A stretch of DNA of 64,000 nt from Clavaria fumosa (Eukaryota > Basidiomycota > Agaricomycetes > Agaricales > Clavariaceae): contig OX637805.1 in the NCBI GenBank assembly GCA_951802425.1, forward strand, positions 2,418,001 to 2,482,000, written 5' to 3'. This document shows, one piece after another, positions 21,118 to 32,020 of this stretch. Each line of letters opens with the position of its first letter. The first letter of the stretch is position 1. The notes below the pieces were generated by a model. It saw nothing but the letters and a program-made list of their open reading frames with translations, did not search any database and was not told the origin of the DNA. A program made the position numbers and the translations under genes.

Positions 21118-21734
21118 TCAGAGTGTCAGATTGTATTCGTACTCGCTGCCACCGCTCTGCGCCATCCAAAGCACAATTGTGGAAAGCATGAGGGCCACAT
21201 TCTGCGACACATTCGCGTGGCCGTAGTATGTGTACTGCTCGGGGTAGTCGGGGATGATGTATTTGAGAACAAGGACGGTCTGGAGGTTGCAACAATGTTC
21301 AAAGATAAATCAACATCAAAAGTCGAGGGCACACGCACCACACTCCCTGCCAAGCCACCAGCCATGAGCGCAAAGCCCATGAACAAGACCAACCTCGCTC
21401 TCCAGACTGCCTTGGCGTCCCCAAGCCCGCCGACCTCATCTCCGCGTATCCTATCCTTGTCTATCATGTTGATGATGAGCATACCGATGAGTGAGCATAT
21501 CCCTGGGATCCAGTCGACAAACGTGACATGGACGGGAGGCGGTAATTGCGGGTTCCCTTCCGGCGCATGTGCATGCGCCGACAGGATTGCGGCATCGAGG
21601 AACGTCCAGTTCGCCAGGGCGAACAACGCCCCAGCCAGGTATACTCCAATCGTGCGCCGTCGTCCCAGACTCAGTTCCGGGAACGGGTTGAGGCACACTC
21701 GCCGGGGATCGTAGTTTGCTCTCGGGAGAGACAT
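21118..21734 (-). CDS. VPS68: Vps68 / TMEM50 (UPF0220) family membrane protein
   Basis: A small polytopic membrane protein of the UPF0220 family; yeast Vps68 acts at the endosome/ESCRT-III step of vacuolar sorting. Two exons, 21734-21339 and 21279-21118, give 185 residues, the usual size. Characteristic segments: RRTIGVYLAGALFALANW, FVDWIPGICSLIGMLIINMI, DKDRIRGD, VLFMGFALMAGGLAGSV and YYGHANVSQNVALM, with about four membrane helices. The start at 21734 (MSLPRANYDP) matches the family N-terminus; a longer open frame upstream to 21860 is probably 5' UTR. It is the last host gene before the second transposon block. Confidence 0.92.
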
Positions 21735-21948
21735 GGCCTCGACTGGTAATGGCTGCCAGTTGCCTTGAGGGTGCGCTGGCTGCGGTTGTTGCGTATGAAG
21801 CGTTGTGGCTGTGGCACCCAGATGACAAACCAGCAAAATAGTTGGCCATATCATGGCCACATCACAAAAACAAAAAAATTGAGCTTCAACTCATTTAACA
21901 TAATTTCTTTGCAAACCATCACAAGTGATTATTGTGGAGATCAGCTTC

Positions 21949-22196
21949 ATCAGAAAAAACCTCCCAAGCTAATTAAACTTATTGGGAGAGTCCCCATCTT
22001 ATTAGTGCTAATTATCACTTATTAGGTCTAATAGTCAATAATTGTTACTAATCTATTAATAATTAGAACTTATTAGACCTAATAATTAATAGATTAGTAA
22101 CAATTATTGACTATTAGACCTAATAAGTGATAATTAGCACTAATAAGATGGGGACTCTCCCAATAAGTTTAATTAGCTTGGGAGATTTTTCCTGAT
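21949..22196. mobile_element. Palindromic AT-rich MITE-like hairpin
   Basis: A 248-bp near-perfect inverted repeat centred near 22072: the left arm runs from CATCAGAAAAAACCTCCCAAGC and the right arm, reverse-complemented, from CATCAGGAAAAATCTCCCAAGC, with about 110 bp per arm and a short spacer. It is very AT-rich (TAATAAT and CTAATAAG words). It has no coding capacity. I could not define a clear target duplication, so the transposon class is open. Confidence 0.65.
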
Positions 22197-22781
22197 GTTA
22201 TTACAACATAATTATCCAAAAATTCAGTTCTGCATTTTCACACCCAGATTTGCTGTTTCATCAGTGAATGTGTAACTGGATTATGCTTAGTCATCATCAA
22301 TGTCTCTGCATGCTGCATAACCATGAACTGGTTTTATTTTATTATAAATCCTATTACACATGGTGTCACATCCACCAATCATAATGATCTCTCTGTGGCT
22401 GATTAGCTAAGCATGTAAGGGTCCCCCCTAGGGTGAAGGGGTTCTCCTTGGATGCTTAGCTAATCAGCCACACTTATCCTACTACTGTCACTACAACTGT
22501 GTAACAACTGCTATAAACAGGGTTCTAATGCACTTGTGACTGATGATATCTGGTCTCACTCAAACCACTCTTACACACTGCAGTCTTCTCTTCCTTCACC
22601 CAGATGACTAACCATAATGATGCCCCCCCAAAATGGGATTGTTTATCTCCCTGAGGCTTTGACCATGACTTTGGGTGAACTGAATCATGTTTACAGACAT
22701 TTGCAGATCACATGGCGCAGCTCCTCATCCACAGCCCAGGGATACTGCTCTTCAACTGTGGCATATCTCCACATGATCCTG
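22197..22781. other. Intergenic with a small palindrome
   Basis: No gene identified. It contains an inverted repeat of 20 bp (22395-22414 with 22452-22471, GTGGCTGATTAGCTAAGCAT and its complement) around a 37-bp spacer with CCCCCCTAGGG. The last bases, TCCTG at 22777-22781, are the left copy of the copia-2 target duplication. The sequence is CpG-poor and probably repeat-derived. Confidence 0.5.
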
Positions 22782-23052
22782 TGTTGGATATTCAAGGATC
22801 ACGAAGATATATAATTTGTATTATCAGTAACTGTAACTAACTTATAGCGCGTCGCGTTCATACGAGATAGTGTAACGTAGTCGATTACATAAGCAACAAC
22901 TGTAGCAATAGGGATTGTACGCATCACAGTAACGTGACTACTGTCGCATCACAGCACATAACTACGGAGGATGTATATAAGGACAGTACAGTACCAATAA
23001 CATCTCCTGTCGCCTCCCAGTCGGTCGTGATCTGCCTTACATGGCGCTCACA
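22782..23052 (+). repeat. 5' LTR of copia-2
   Basis: 271 bp, identical to 26760-27030 except two C/T sites. A TATA-like TGTATATAAGG lies at about 22970, roughly 80 bp before the LTR end, a plausible promoter for the genomic transcript. The internal region starts GATTATTAGACCCG. Confidence 0.93.
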
Positions 23053-23131
23053 GATTATTAGACCCGCTATTGCGCATTAAGAAAACAACTTACCGTGCGC
23101 TGATCACAGACCAATTCGAAGACTGGGAACG

Positions 23132-24189
23132 ATGACGACCATGACATCCATCAAGCTCGGCAATGAGTTCTTTCGAGTGCCCCGACTCACGGACGACAGG
23201 CGGAACTGGGTAATCTAACGAGACAGGCTCAATTTGTCAGTGCTGGCACGAGGACTTGACGGACACCTCACCGGAGCGTCCGTAGCACCTACGATACCTC
23301 AACCGACGAGGGCAATCGACGGGAGCGAAGTACCCATGCCGATCGCGACTATGGGAGCCTACCGGAAGGAACTGCGCGACTGGATGTTAGAAGAAGCGAT
23401 CGTGCTACAGCAGATCGCGTCGACGATACCTGACTTGCTCTATCTAAAGATTAGGGCAAAGACAACGGTGAAACAGGCATGGGACATACTCAAGGCACAA
23501 TACGAGACGCGCTCAAAAATGTTCACCATCGACCTGCGAAAGAAACTTCAAGAGACGCAGTGTGAAGAAGGAGGGGACGTACGTACCCACTTCACGACGA
23601 TGCAGGCTCTGAAAGAAGACCTGGCGGCCCTCGGGGTCACGATCGATGATGAAGAATTCGCGGCAATGCTTCTAGGGTCGTTACCGAAGACGTACGGCAC
23701 CTTCTTGTCAGCGATAACAGCGGCGTTGAGAGTCCTAGGCCAACCTTTAAACCCGGAAGCCCTGATGCAGTCCGTTAGCGACGAGTACAATCGACGACAG
23801 ATATCAGAGGAGACCGGAAAGAAAGAGAGCACTACGGACGAAGCGTTATTAGCAAGCGAGAAGCAAAAGAAAAGAAACTACTTAAGTGCTTCAACTGCAA
23901 TAAACGCGGACACAAGAAGGCCGACTGCTGGGCCAAAGGCGGCGGAAAGGAAGGCCAAGGTCCGAAAGGGAAGGGTGGAAAGCGAACCGACAGCGGGAAC
24001 GCAGCCCAAGACGACGACGACGACCTAGAGGCCTTCTCAGCTCAGATCATCAATAACAAAGAAGCACACTTACGAGACAACGAACAGCAAGCGACGCTAG
24101 CAGAAGGGGAAGGATCAGGAATGACCACGTACATGGACGACACCGACCTGTATGACTCCGGAGCGTCACGACACATGAGCGCTCAATGA
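23132..24189 (+). pseudogene. copia-2 gag-protease (one frameshift, two stops)
   Basis: The ATG at 23132 begins MTTMTSIKLGNEFFRVPRL. An in-frame TAA at 23216 follows. Then comes a long capsid frame with AWDILKAQYETRSKMF, HFTTMQALKEDLAALG and DEEFAAMLLGSLPKTY. Near 23880 a frame change is needed to reach the CCHC knuckle (KCFNCNKRGHKKADCWAKG) and the protease active site (DLYDSGASRHMSAQ), which meets TGA at 24187. These changes prevent a full Gag-Pol. Confidence 0.85.
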
Positions 24190-26751
24190 CAAAGCTACAT
24201 GAACTTTGAGAAGATCCAACTGAAAGCGATTCGTGCAGCCGACAAACGAACGTTTCAGGCAACTGGAAAAGGGGATATGAAGGTTATCATTCCAAACGGG
24301 AAGAAACAAACCGAAATAACATTGAAAGACGTACTGTATTGCCCCGGAATCGGCCCCACACTCGTATCCATATCCGCGCTGGCCAAAGAAGGCTACACCG
24401 TCGTATTCCATGGGATGACGTGTCACATATTAAACCTGAAGAAAGAGGTAATCGGACAAATAGAAGTTGACAATGGGCTATACAGAGTAAACCATGTCAA
24501 CACCGCAGCGGCAGCAGCGGCAGAAGACGACGAGACACTCACCCTAGACCAACTTCACCGAAGACTTGGACACGTAGCACCTACGGCAGCGAAGAGGGCA
24601 GTGGACAAGGGGTGGATAAAGGGCATAAAGATACGTGGGACAGACGAAACAATCATCTGCAAATCTTGTGAACATGCAAAGATGACGAGAAAAGAAATCA
24701 AGTCCGTACGTGAAAGACCTTGAGCTGAGACATTTGGGGAGCTAGTCCACTCCGACCTGTGGGGACCGGCACCAGTCGAGACGAGGACCAAGAAAGTCTA
24801 CTACGTGTCATTTACAGACGACTATACAAGGTGGACACAATTAGCACTGCTAAGGAAGAAAGGAGAAACGTTCGACGCTTACAAGCAGTACGCAGCCTGG
24901 ATGCGAACGCAGCACGGCGTCAAGTCGATCAAAGGGCTCATCAGCGACCGTGGAGGGGAGTACATGAGCGATAAACTACAGGCTTACCTAGCAGAGCAGG
25001 GCACGGCACACTACCCGACCGTACACGATACGCCCGAGTACAACGGGGTGGCCGAAAGACTAAACAGAACCATCATCGAACGGACAAGGGCGGTACTTCA
25101 CGCGAGCGGACTCCCGAGCTTCCTATGGGGCGAAGCAGTCAGACATATTGTATGGTTGAAGAATCGAACACCTACGAAGGGGGTAGCGGAAGGGAAAACA
25201 CCGCATGAAATGTTATACAAGACGAAGCCGACGCTTAAGGGGGTGCACGAGTGGGGAGAGAGAGTTTGGGTCCACGTTACCGGGAATAGCAAGTTGCAAG
25301 CGCGCGGAGTACAGGCGAGATGGCTGGGATACGATGAAGAAACGAATGCTCACCGCATTTACTGGCCCGAGAAGAAAACCGTCAGCGTCGAGCGAAGTGT
25401 CAAATTCCACGACAAACAAAGCGACGATATCGGCGGTATCGAACTCGTACAGGAAAAGGAAAACGGGGGTGGAAAGGAATCAGACCCAGCCTCAAAGCAA
25501 AAGCTCAGCAACGCACCTGCAACAGAAGAAACCCACGCAGAGGACTACTCCGAACAAGAACTGCTCACGAAGGACCCTCTTGGCGAAGACTTTGAAGAGG
25601 CGGACCCGGCAGAGTATTGCGTACGACTGAAGAAAACAATATACGGTCTGAAACAAGCCGGACGACGCTGGTATCAAACTATGAATGAAATGATGAAAGA
25701 AATCGGACTCACCCGATGTGCAAGCGACCCCGCAGTCTTCTACCTGCATAGAGGGGACAGCATGCTGGTCCTGGCCGTTCACGTCGACGACTGTACCATC
25801 GCAGGGAACTCGAAGGCATTAATTGAACATTGCAAGGCCGAGATGGGGCGAAGATTCACCTTGAAAGACCTGGGACCTGCCAAATGGTTGCTAGGAATAA
25901 AGATAATGAGGAACTACGAGGCAGGGACGATCGTGCTATCGCAGATGGCGTACATCGAATCGATCCTGCGCAAATACAATTTCGAAGACGATAGACCGCT
26001 GTCCATACTGATGGACCCCACTGCGAGGTACACAAAGGATCAGTGCCCGCAAAGCATCAAAGACAAAGCAGAAATGAAGAACGTACCGTACCGCGAAGCC
26101 ATCGGATCGCTGATGTACTGCGCTGTAGCGACTCGACCGGACATCGCGTTTCCCGTTGCCCTACTGGCCCGGTTCGTTGACAATCCCGGCCAAGCACATT
26201 GGGAAGCTGTAAAAAGGGTATTCAGGTATCTTATAGGAACGAAGAATTGGGAACTCACCTACGGAGGTGAAAGAAAAGGATTAGAGGGCTTTACCGACGC
26301 AGATGGCGCCACACAAGACCACCGCCACGCAATGTCTGGCCACGTGTTCCTTATCGATGGCGGCGCGGTATCCTGGCTCTCGAAGAAACAAGAAATCGTA
26401 ACGCTCTCGACAGCCGAAGCTGAGTACGTGGCGGCGACGCACGCAGCGAAGGAGGCGCTCTGGCTCCGACAGTTCATTGGCGAGGTATTCCGACCGCTCA
26501 ACAAGCCGATAATGATCTGGAGCGACTCACTCCCAGCAATTACGCTCGCAAGCGACGCAGACGGCTCGTTCCACGCGCGAACTAAGCATATCGACATTCG
26601 CTACCACTTCATACGTTATACTGTGCAGGAAGGCAAGATCAAACTTATCTATTGCCCCACAGACGACATGGTAGCCGATACACTGACAAAGGCGCTACCG
26701 AGCCTGAAAGCGAAGCATTTCGCCCGCGCGCTCGGACTTCGTGGACCTTGA
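24190..26751 (+). pseudogene. copia-2 protease end, integrase, partial reverse transcriptase, RNase H
   Basis: From 24199 the frame carries the protease end, then the GAG-pre-integrase HHCC (LDQLHRRLGHVAPTAAKRAV, CKSCEHAK), with a TGA at 24721. It reopens for a 640-codon stretch: integrase (VHSDLWGPAPVET, ISDRGGEYMSDKL, NGVAERLNRTIIERTR), then jumps from an acidic linker (LGEDFEEADPAEY) straight to RKTIYGLKQAG-type reverse transcriptase, so the N-terminal fingers and palm motif A are missing. AVHVDDCTIAGNS (catalytic VDD), LGPAKWLLGIKI and a complete RNase H (TLSTAEAEYVAATHAAKEAL, TKHIDIRYHFIR) follow. The deletion is in frame, but the enzyme cannot work. Confidence 0.88.
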
Positions 26752-26759
26752 AGGGGGTG

Positions 26760-27030
26760 TGTTGGATATTCAAGGATCACGAAGATATATAATTTGTATT
26801 ATCAGTAACTGTAACTAACTTATAGCGCGTCGCGTTCATACGAGATAGTGTAACGTAGTCGATTACATAAGCAACAACTGTAGCAATAGGGATTGTACGC
26901 ATCACAGTAACGCGACTACTGTCGCATCACAGCACATAACTACGGAGGATGTATATAAGGACAGTACAGTACCAATAACATCTCCTGTCGCCTCCCAGTC
27001 GGTCGTGATCTGCCTTACACGGCGCTCACA
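26760..27030 (+). repeat. 3' LTR of copia-2
   Basis: 271 bp, two differences from the 5' LTR. Followed by TCCTG at 27031-27035, the right copy of the target duplication. Confidence 0.93.
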
Positions 27031-27035
27031 TCCTG

Positions 27036-27612
27036 CACAGTCTGCAGCTGCCTGCCGCAGTACCCCCATGCAGTCTGTGGCTGCCTGCCACAGTACTACC
27101 TCAAGTTATCACCCTGTGCCTCTCATAATTCCTCGTGCTACTCCACTACCCACCACATGGTGCCACTTATCTCCATGTGCTCCCTCTGCAGCCACCATGT
27201 GCTCCCTTCTTCTTATCTCTCTGATGGTCCAATATGGTCCCAGCCCTCACTTGCCTGCCTATATAAGGGGCCTCTGTACCACTCTTCCCCCTCTATAACA
27301 GAATGTGCTGGAGCCTGCACAAACTTAACTTCCTCCCTCACTCTGATGTCTTTCAACAAGTTGCCCCCCTCATACTCTCCTGTACTGCTTTCCACTGGGC
27401 AGTACAGCATGGCACCAACAACCTCCTTATTCTTACCATTTCTTGACAATGCTTCACTTGTGGACATCCTGGCCATTTTGCATCATCATGCCCTTGAGTT
27501 GTCTGCCCCTCAAACCTTATCTGCAACCTCCTGGAGGACCCCCACAGTATTGTCTTTTCTTCCATTTCTCATTCTTCATTGTCATTGACTCTCTTCTTGT
27601 AGAATGGGATGC
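27036..27612 (+). other. Repeat remnant between two retrotransposons, possible spliced ORF start
   Basis: No gene is secure. There is a TATATAAGG box at about 27261 and a frame beginning with ATG at 27409 (MAPTTSLFLPFLDNASLVDI…). The frame reaches a possible intron donor near 27547, with an acceptor TTGTAG just before 27601. Its presumed downstream part lies on the other side of gypsy A, at 33478-33630 (ALAMVALPDVEGEPIQAEES). This is probably another transposon's leader or gag start that was split when gypsy A inserted. GATGC at 27608-27612 is gypsy A's target duplication. Confidence 0.4.
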
Positions 27613-27917
27613 TGTCAGGATCGCTTATGTAAGCAGGTTGGAAAGGCCAAGAAAGGATCGCAAAAGAGTTGTGGGAAGTTTGCGGACGAGTCACATGACC
27701 CAGATGGGTGGTGGATTACATAATGGGAAAATCACGTGACCCGGGCCTGGACGCATCACGTGACGCACGGGGTCCAAGCGTGCGAACGCCGGCAACTCCT
27801 GAAGCATTCGCTATATATACCACATCGCTTTCTTACTTGTACCCTTTTCCCCTTATGTTAGTATCATCATCATTGACCTTACGTTAAGTTGTGTGAACCG
27901 TGAGACTAAGTCTGACA
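27613..27917 (+). repeat. 5' LTR of gypsy A
   Basis: 305 bp. It carries two TCACGTGA palindromes (27732-27739 and 27756-27763) and a TATATATA box near 27812. The 3' LTR lacks 24 bp between the two palindromes. It has TG...CA ends and a flanking GATGC duplication. Confidence 0.92.
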
Positions 27918-28570
27918 CAATACTAACATCAACCCCTGTCCGCCCTAGCCCCGTGTCCTAACCTGGCTAGCCTGGACCCCTATCTCAAACTGTCACACTC
28001 TGTGACAGCTTATCCCCCTCATCCTCTTTCTCTTTACCCTGCCCATGGTGTGCAACAGAACCATGTGAAATTTTTACTGTGTGTAGATACACGTGACCAG
28101 ACCCAGAGGAAGTCTACTGTGACCCTCCCCAAGAGACACCGAGTGCCAAAGGCCCGGAACTTTGCTTTACAGCTACATACCAGTGAATCGTGTAGTGTAC
28201 AGGGCATGGAAAGGCCCTATACATAGTTTTTCTGTAGTTTCCTGGTCCAGTGGACAGGGCCCTTGCTCTGTGACCATTGTCAGAAGGGCACACGGGCAAC
28301 TCACTAGGAGTTGTGGAGTGACTACCTGGGACACCATTCAGGCCCCACGCTAGCAACAAGTTTTATAGAATAAGAGTTCTATAAGTACCTAGATACATAG
28401 AGAGCAGCCTGAGAGGACAGGACTGCTAAGAGATCAAAGAAATCCTGAGTGCCCGAGGCCCGGAATTTTATTTACAGCGTCTGCGTCCGAGACCGGGTCA
28501 AGCCCAGCTCCCCCCCGATTCCCCCATTACTGACATCCCCGAAACCCCATCACCACCACCAGGGTCTGTG
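27918..28570 (+). other. gypsy A 5' leader with direct repeats and tRNA-like A box
   Basis: Non-coding leader of about 650 bp. Two similar 32-33 bp direct repeats (28141-28173 and 28447-28478, both containing AGGCCCGGAA and ending TTTACAGC) bracket about 270 bp. Between them TGGTCCAGTGG (28243-28253) fits the RNA polymerase III A-box consensus, followed 45 bp on by a poor B-box-like GGGCAACTC. This may be a tRNA-derived SINE captured in the leader. The same leader is present, inverted, at 35428-35993. Confidence 0.5.
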
Positions 28571-29570
28571 ATGGCTGACCACGTCGCCCCGCCTGCAGCC
28601 CAACCAATGAGGCTTGACTTATCTGTTGCCCCCTTCGATGGGCAGAAAAAGAATTTCCGCACATTCCTCCGTTCGCTTCGCCTCCAGTTTATGGCGAATC
28701 CGGTTATCTATGCCACGGACCCAGCAAAGGTCCTCTACACCCTCAGCAAGATCACTGGGGATGGGTTTGCCGCTGAGTGGGCAAATATGAAGGGAGAAGA
28801 GATCCTGGGAAATGATGAGGCTGGATCCTGGGTAGACTTCGTGGAGGAGATGAAACAGGCATTTGATGACCCAAATGACCATGACTGCCCTTGCAGACAT
28901 TGCGAGGCTGAAACAGGCCTCTGCAACAGCCCCAGAGTTCTTTGCAAAGTTTGAGACACTGTTCCGCCGAGCAGGAATGGCTGAGGCAGCTGATTCAGAT
29001 ATCTTGGTTCACTGGCTAGAGTTGAACCTGAGTAGGAGATTGGTGGGGAAGATCTATAGTGTCTCACCAATGCCCAAGACCTATGTGGAGTGGAAGGCAC
29101 TAGCAGAAAAACTTGATGCCCAGCAGCGCCGCCTTGATGGAGTCATCATGCAGCAGAATTCCATCCGCCCAGCTCTGCCCATAGCCAGCCGACCCCTCCC
29201 CCAACCAACCCGCTTCACTACAGCCCCTTGCCCCTTCCTGGCCCAGCCACAGGCCCGCACCCCTGCCCCTCCCGTCATGCCGCGTCCCACTGGTGTTGGT
29301 GATGCCATGTTGGTTGATCGTGCACGTGCCCCTGGAGTAGGACGCGCCTGTTTCCGATGTGGCCAAGCTGGCCACATGGTGAGAGACTGTCTCCTCCCAG
29401 ACACATGCCCACAGATCCCGAGGCCGCAGGTCCACGCTGTGGAAAGCCAGGCACGAAGTGCTGAGGACTACAAGAATCAGATTGCTTTGCTCTTAGACTG
29501 TGTGGCGTTGTTGGAGAGAGAGAAGAGGGCTCCTACTGAGGAGCCGGATTTTGGAGACGAGGCCCAGTGA
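28571..29570 (+). pseudogene. gypsy A gag with CCHC knuckle (one frameshift)
   Basis: The ATG at 28571 starts MADHVAPPAAQPMRLDLS. The capsid frame runs to about 28880 and continues in another frame (ALADIARLKQASATAPEFFA, FRRAGMAEAADSDILVHWL, PKTYVEWKALAEKLDAQQRR), ending after the zinc knuckle CFRCGQAGHMVRDC. The overlap and the match of both halves to a typical gypsy Gag imply one indel near 28880. A short coiled-coil-like tail (EDYKNQIALLLDCVALLERE) precedes the stop. Confidence 0.85.
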
Positions 29571-30308
29571 GTCCGAACTGGTGTCTCAAGAGTAGTCACC
29601 CCAGCCCCCCTTCTGTCCCTGTGTCCGCAGTGAGTATACCCAAATATACAATCTTGCAGCGGAGACATACCCGAATTGAGGCTGAGGAGAAGGACAAAGC
29701 GGAAACGGAAACCGCTAAGAGTGAAATACTGAAAAGAGAAAAGGGGACTAGCAGCAAAGTGGAGCCGACAAAGTGCCTTACAGAGGTGCTGAAGGACACC
29801 CTATTGCATATGCCCCGAGAGCTCTCCATCCAGGTGCACCTGGAGGCTCTCAGCACTGGCAAAGGGGCAACTACGAAAGCCCTTGTCGACTCAGGCTGCA
29901 CCAACTGCTTTATGGACTTGGAGTGGGCGAAAAAAGTGGGATTGGAACCATCTCCCTTGCTGAATCCAATCACCATGTATAATGTGGATGGAACACAGAA
30001 CAGAGATGGTAAGATCCGGTATGGGATGGAGCTGCTTGTGACGGTTGGCGACCACCAGGAGCAGATCCACTTCCTGCTAGGGAAGACCCAGTCCCACACG
30101 GCGATCCTTGGGCATGATTGGCTAAAGCATCATAATCCAGAGATTGACTGGGTGAAAGCTGAAGTAAGGCTCACCCGCTGCCCCAACACCTGTGCCTCCT
30201 CCCCACACAGCCACCGGTCCCCTGTTCGACCCTCAGTTCCACCAAAAGCGAGTACCCTGGCCTTGGCCAGTATCCCAGACACCCGTTTTCCCAACACTGG
30301 CCCTACCC
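29571..30308 (+). pseudogene. gypsy A aspartic protease
   Basis: The frame following gag contains TTKALVDSGCTNCFMDLEWA (retropepsin D-S-G site), TAILGHDWLKHHNPEIDW and VRLTRCP, as in gypsy proteases. It should continue into reverse transcriptase on the same strand. Instead the frame becomes a Pro/Ser-rich linker and meets the inversion breakpoint near 30308. No ATG is needed because the family translates pol by read-through or frameshift. Confidence 0.8.
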
Positions 30309-32020
30309 ATACCGATTGGAATCCTTCACCATGCCCACCCACCAGTAGGACCTCAGCAGAGCCGCCCTCTGTTTCCGTGGACCAGGGTGCCCTGCGATGG
30401 GGAGGTCATGCTCAAAGGTGAGCACTGCCTCATGTGCTTCTGGGGGCACCCAAGTGATTTCTGCCTTCCGCCAGAGTCCCATCTGATCTCTCGTCCACTC
30501 ATCATCAAGCTCCTCCGGCTTCTGCACATATACTGCGCTGTTTTTCTGGAGTAGCGTCTCCATCTCCGATGTGAACAATGTCCAGGTCTCAGCCTCTGGG
30601 AAGACGTGTACTGGTGCATCCTCCTCCACCATCTCTCCATAATCTGGCCTCTGTGAGAGTGCATCAGCTTTCGTGTTCGACTTCCCAGTACGGTATTTGA
30701 TCTCGAAGTCAAAGCACTGGAGCTCTCCAACCCAATGGACCTGCCTCGGTTTCAACTTCTGGGGCTTCCGGAAGTACTGGAGGTTAGCATGGTCTGTCCA
30801 GATTTTGATAGTCTCTTCCACCCCAATCAGGTAAGCCTGCCACTCGCGTAGTGCCCGGATTACAGCCAGGAACTCCTTGTCGTACACATCGTAATTCTTC
30901 TCAGCTGCAGTGAGGGCTTTGGAGATGTAGTCTACAACTCTCCAAGTCCCATCCACCTGCTGCTGCGAGAGAACTCCTCCAGTCGCCAAGTTGCTCGCAT
31001 CCGTTTCTACCTTCCATCTCCCTTTGTCTTGTGGTAGAGCCAAGGCCGGGGCTGATACTAGTGCCAGGTGGAGATCTTGGAAGGCTGCTTCCTCCTCCTC
31101 CTCCCATCTCCACGGAACTTTCCCTGTCAGCCAGAAGAGTGGTTTTGCCCAGGCAGAGAGGTTCGGGATGTGCCGGCGGAGGTAGTTCAGCATCCTGTTG
31201 AATCTTTGTACCTCTTTCACATTCTTTGGTCTGGGCCAGTTACGGATTGCCGCGCCTTTAGCTGGGTCATGCTCTAGACAGTTGTGGGAGATCTTCATCC
31301 CCAGGAAGAAAACCTCACTCTTCTCGAACTTGCACTTGCTGAGTCTGAGACACAGGCCATTCTCCCCAAACTTCTTCAAGACCCGATCCATCCAATACCA
31401 ATGTGTAGCCAAATCCTCTGCAAACACTATAACATCATCGACATAGGCTCGGACATGCCCCCCTGCAATCTCTTCCCTCAACACATGGTTCATGAAGCGC
31501 TGGAAGGTTGCAGGCGCATTCTGCAGCCCAAACCACATAACTGCCAGTTCAAAGAGTCCACGAGGCGTTAGGAAAGCACAGCGGTGCTGATGTTCTGGCC
31601 AGACCTGCATTGATGGGAAACCTCCCTTCACATCAATCTTGGAATAGATGGTTGCCCCCTTTAACACATCCACAGTGTCTCGTATGAGGGGGAGGGGGTA
31701 CTTGTCTTTGATTAGATACGAGTTCAGCCTAGAGTAATCAATAATCGGCCGCAGCTTGTCCTTCTCACATTTGAAGAAGAAGGGGCTTGCGTATGGGGAC
31801 TTCGAAGGTCGGATTCGTCCAGAAGCTAGCTGCTCATCCACCCAGCGATTCATTTCCACCATCTCTTCTCACGTCAGAGAGTATAGCTTAGAGGAGAGGT
31901 GTCCAGGGTCCGTTTTAAACTCGATTTTGATATCAAAGTCAGGGCGGGAGCGGGGGAGCTCATCCCACTTTGCTTCACTAAAAACCAAAGGGTAGCGGCT
32001 GGGCCAATCAGGCAGGTGGA
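30309..32020 (-). pseudogene. gypsy A reverse transcriptase / RNase H, inverted relative to the element
   Basis: Minus-strand frame with a DELPRSRPDFDIKIEFKTDP start, one TGA, then EEMVEMNRWVDEQLASGRIR, PIIDYSRLNSYLIKDKYPLP, ATIYSKIDVKGGFPSMQV, the catalytic RAYVDDVIVFAED, RNase H (VETDASNLATGGVLSQQQ, YDVYDKEFLAVIRALREW, WTDHANLQYF) and the start of the integrase zinc finger (DLPIAGHPGPRKQRAALLRS, YWWVGMVKDSNRY). The frame breaks exactly where the Cys half of the finger should follow. That half (CETCQ, a stop, then IKPDRTRRAA) is on the plus strand from about 32020. Apart from its orientation, this is the best-preserved block of the element. Confidence 0.9.

Larger units (their letters stand above)
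22782..27030 (+). mobile_element. Young Ty1/copia LTR retrotransposon (copia-2), internally deleted
   Basis: LTRs of 271 bp (22782-23052, 26760-27030) differ at only two sites, both CpG versus TpG, and are flanked by the duplication TCCTG (22777-22781, 27031-27035). LTR ends are TGTTGG and CTCACA. A polypurine tract (GAAGGGGGTG) precedes the 3' LTR. Coding is on the plus strand in copia order. An in-frame deletion removes the first half of reverse transcriptase, and several stops and one frameshift affect gag-protease. The near-identical LTRs point to recent insertion, or to trans-mobilisation of an already defective copy. Confidence 0.94.
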
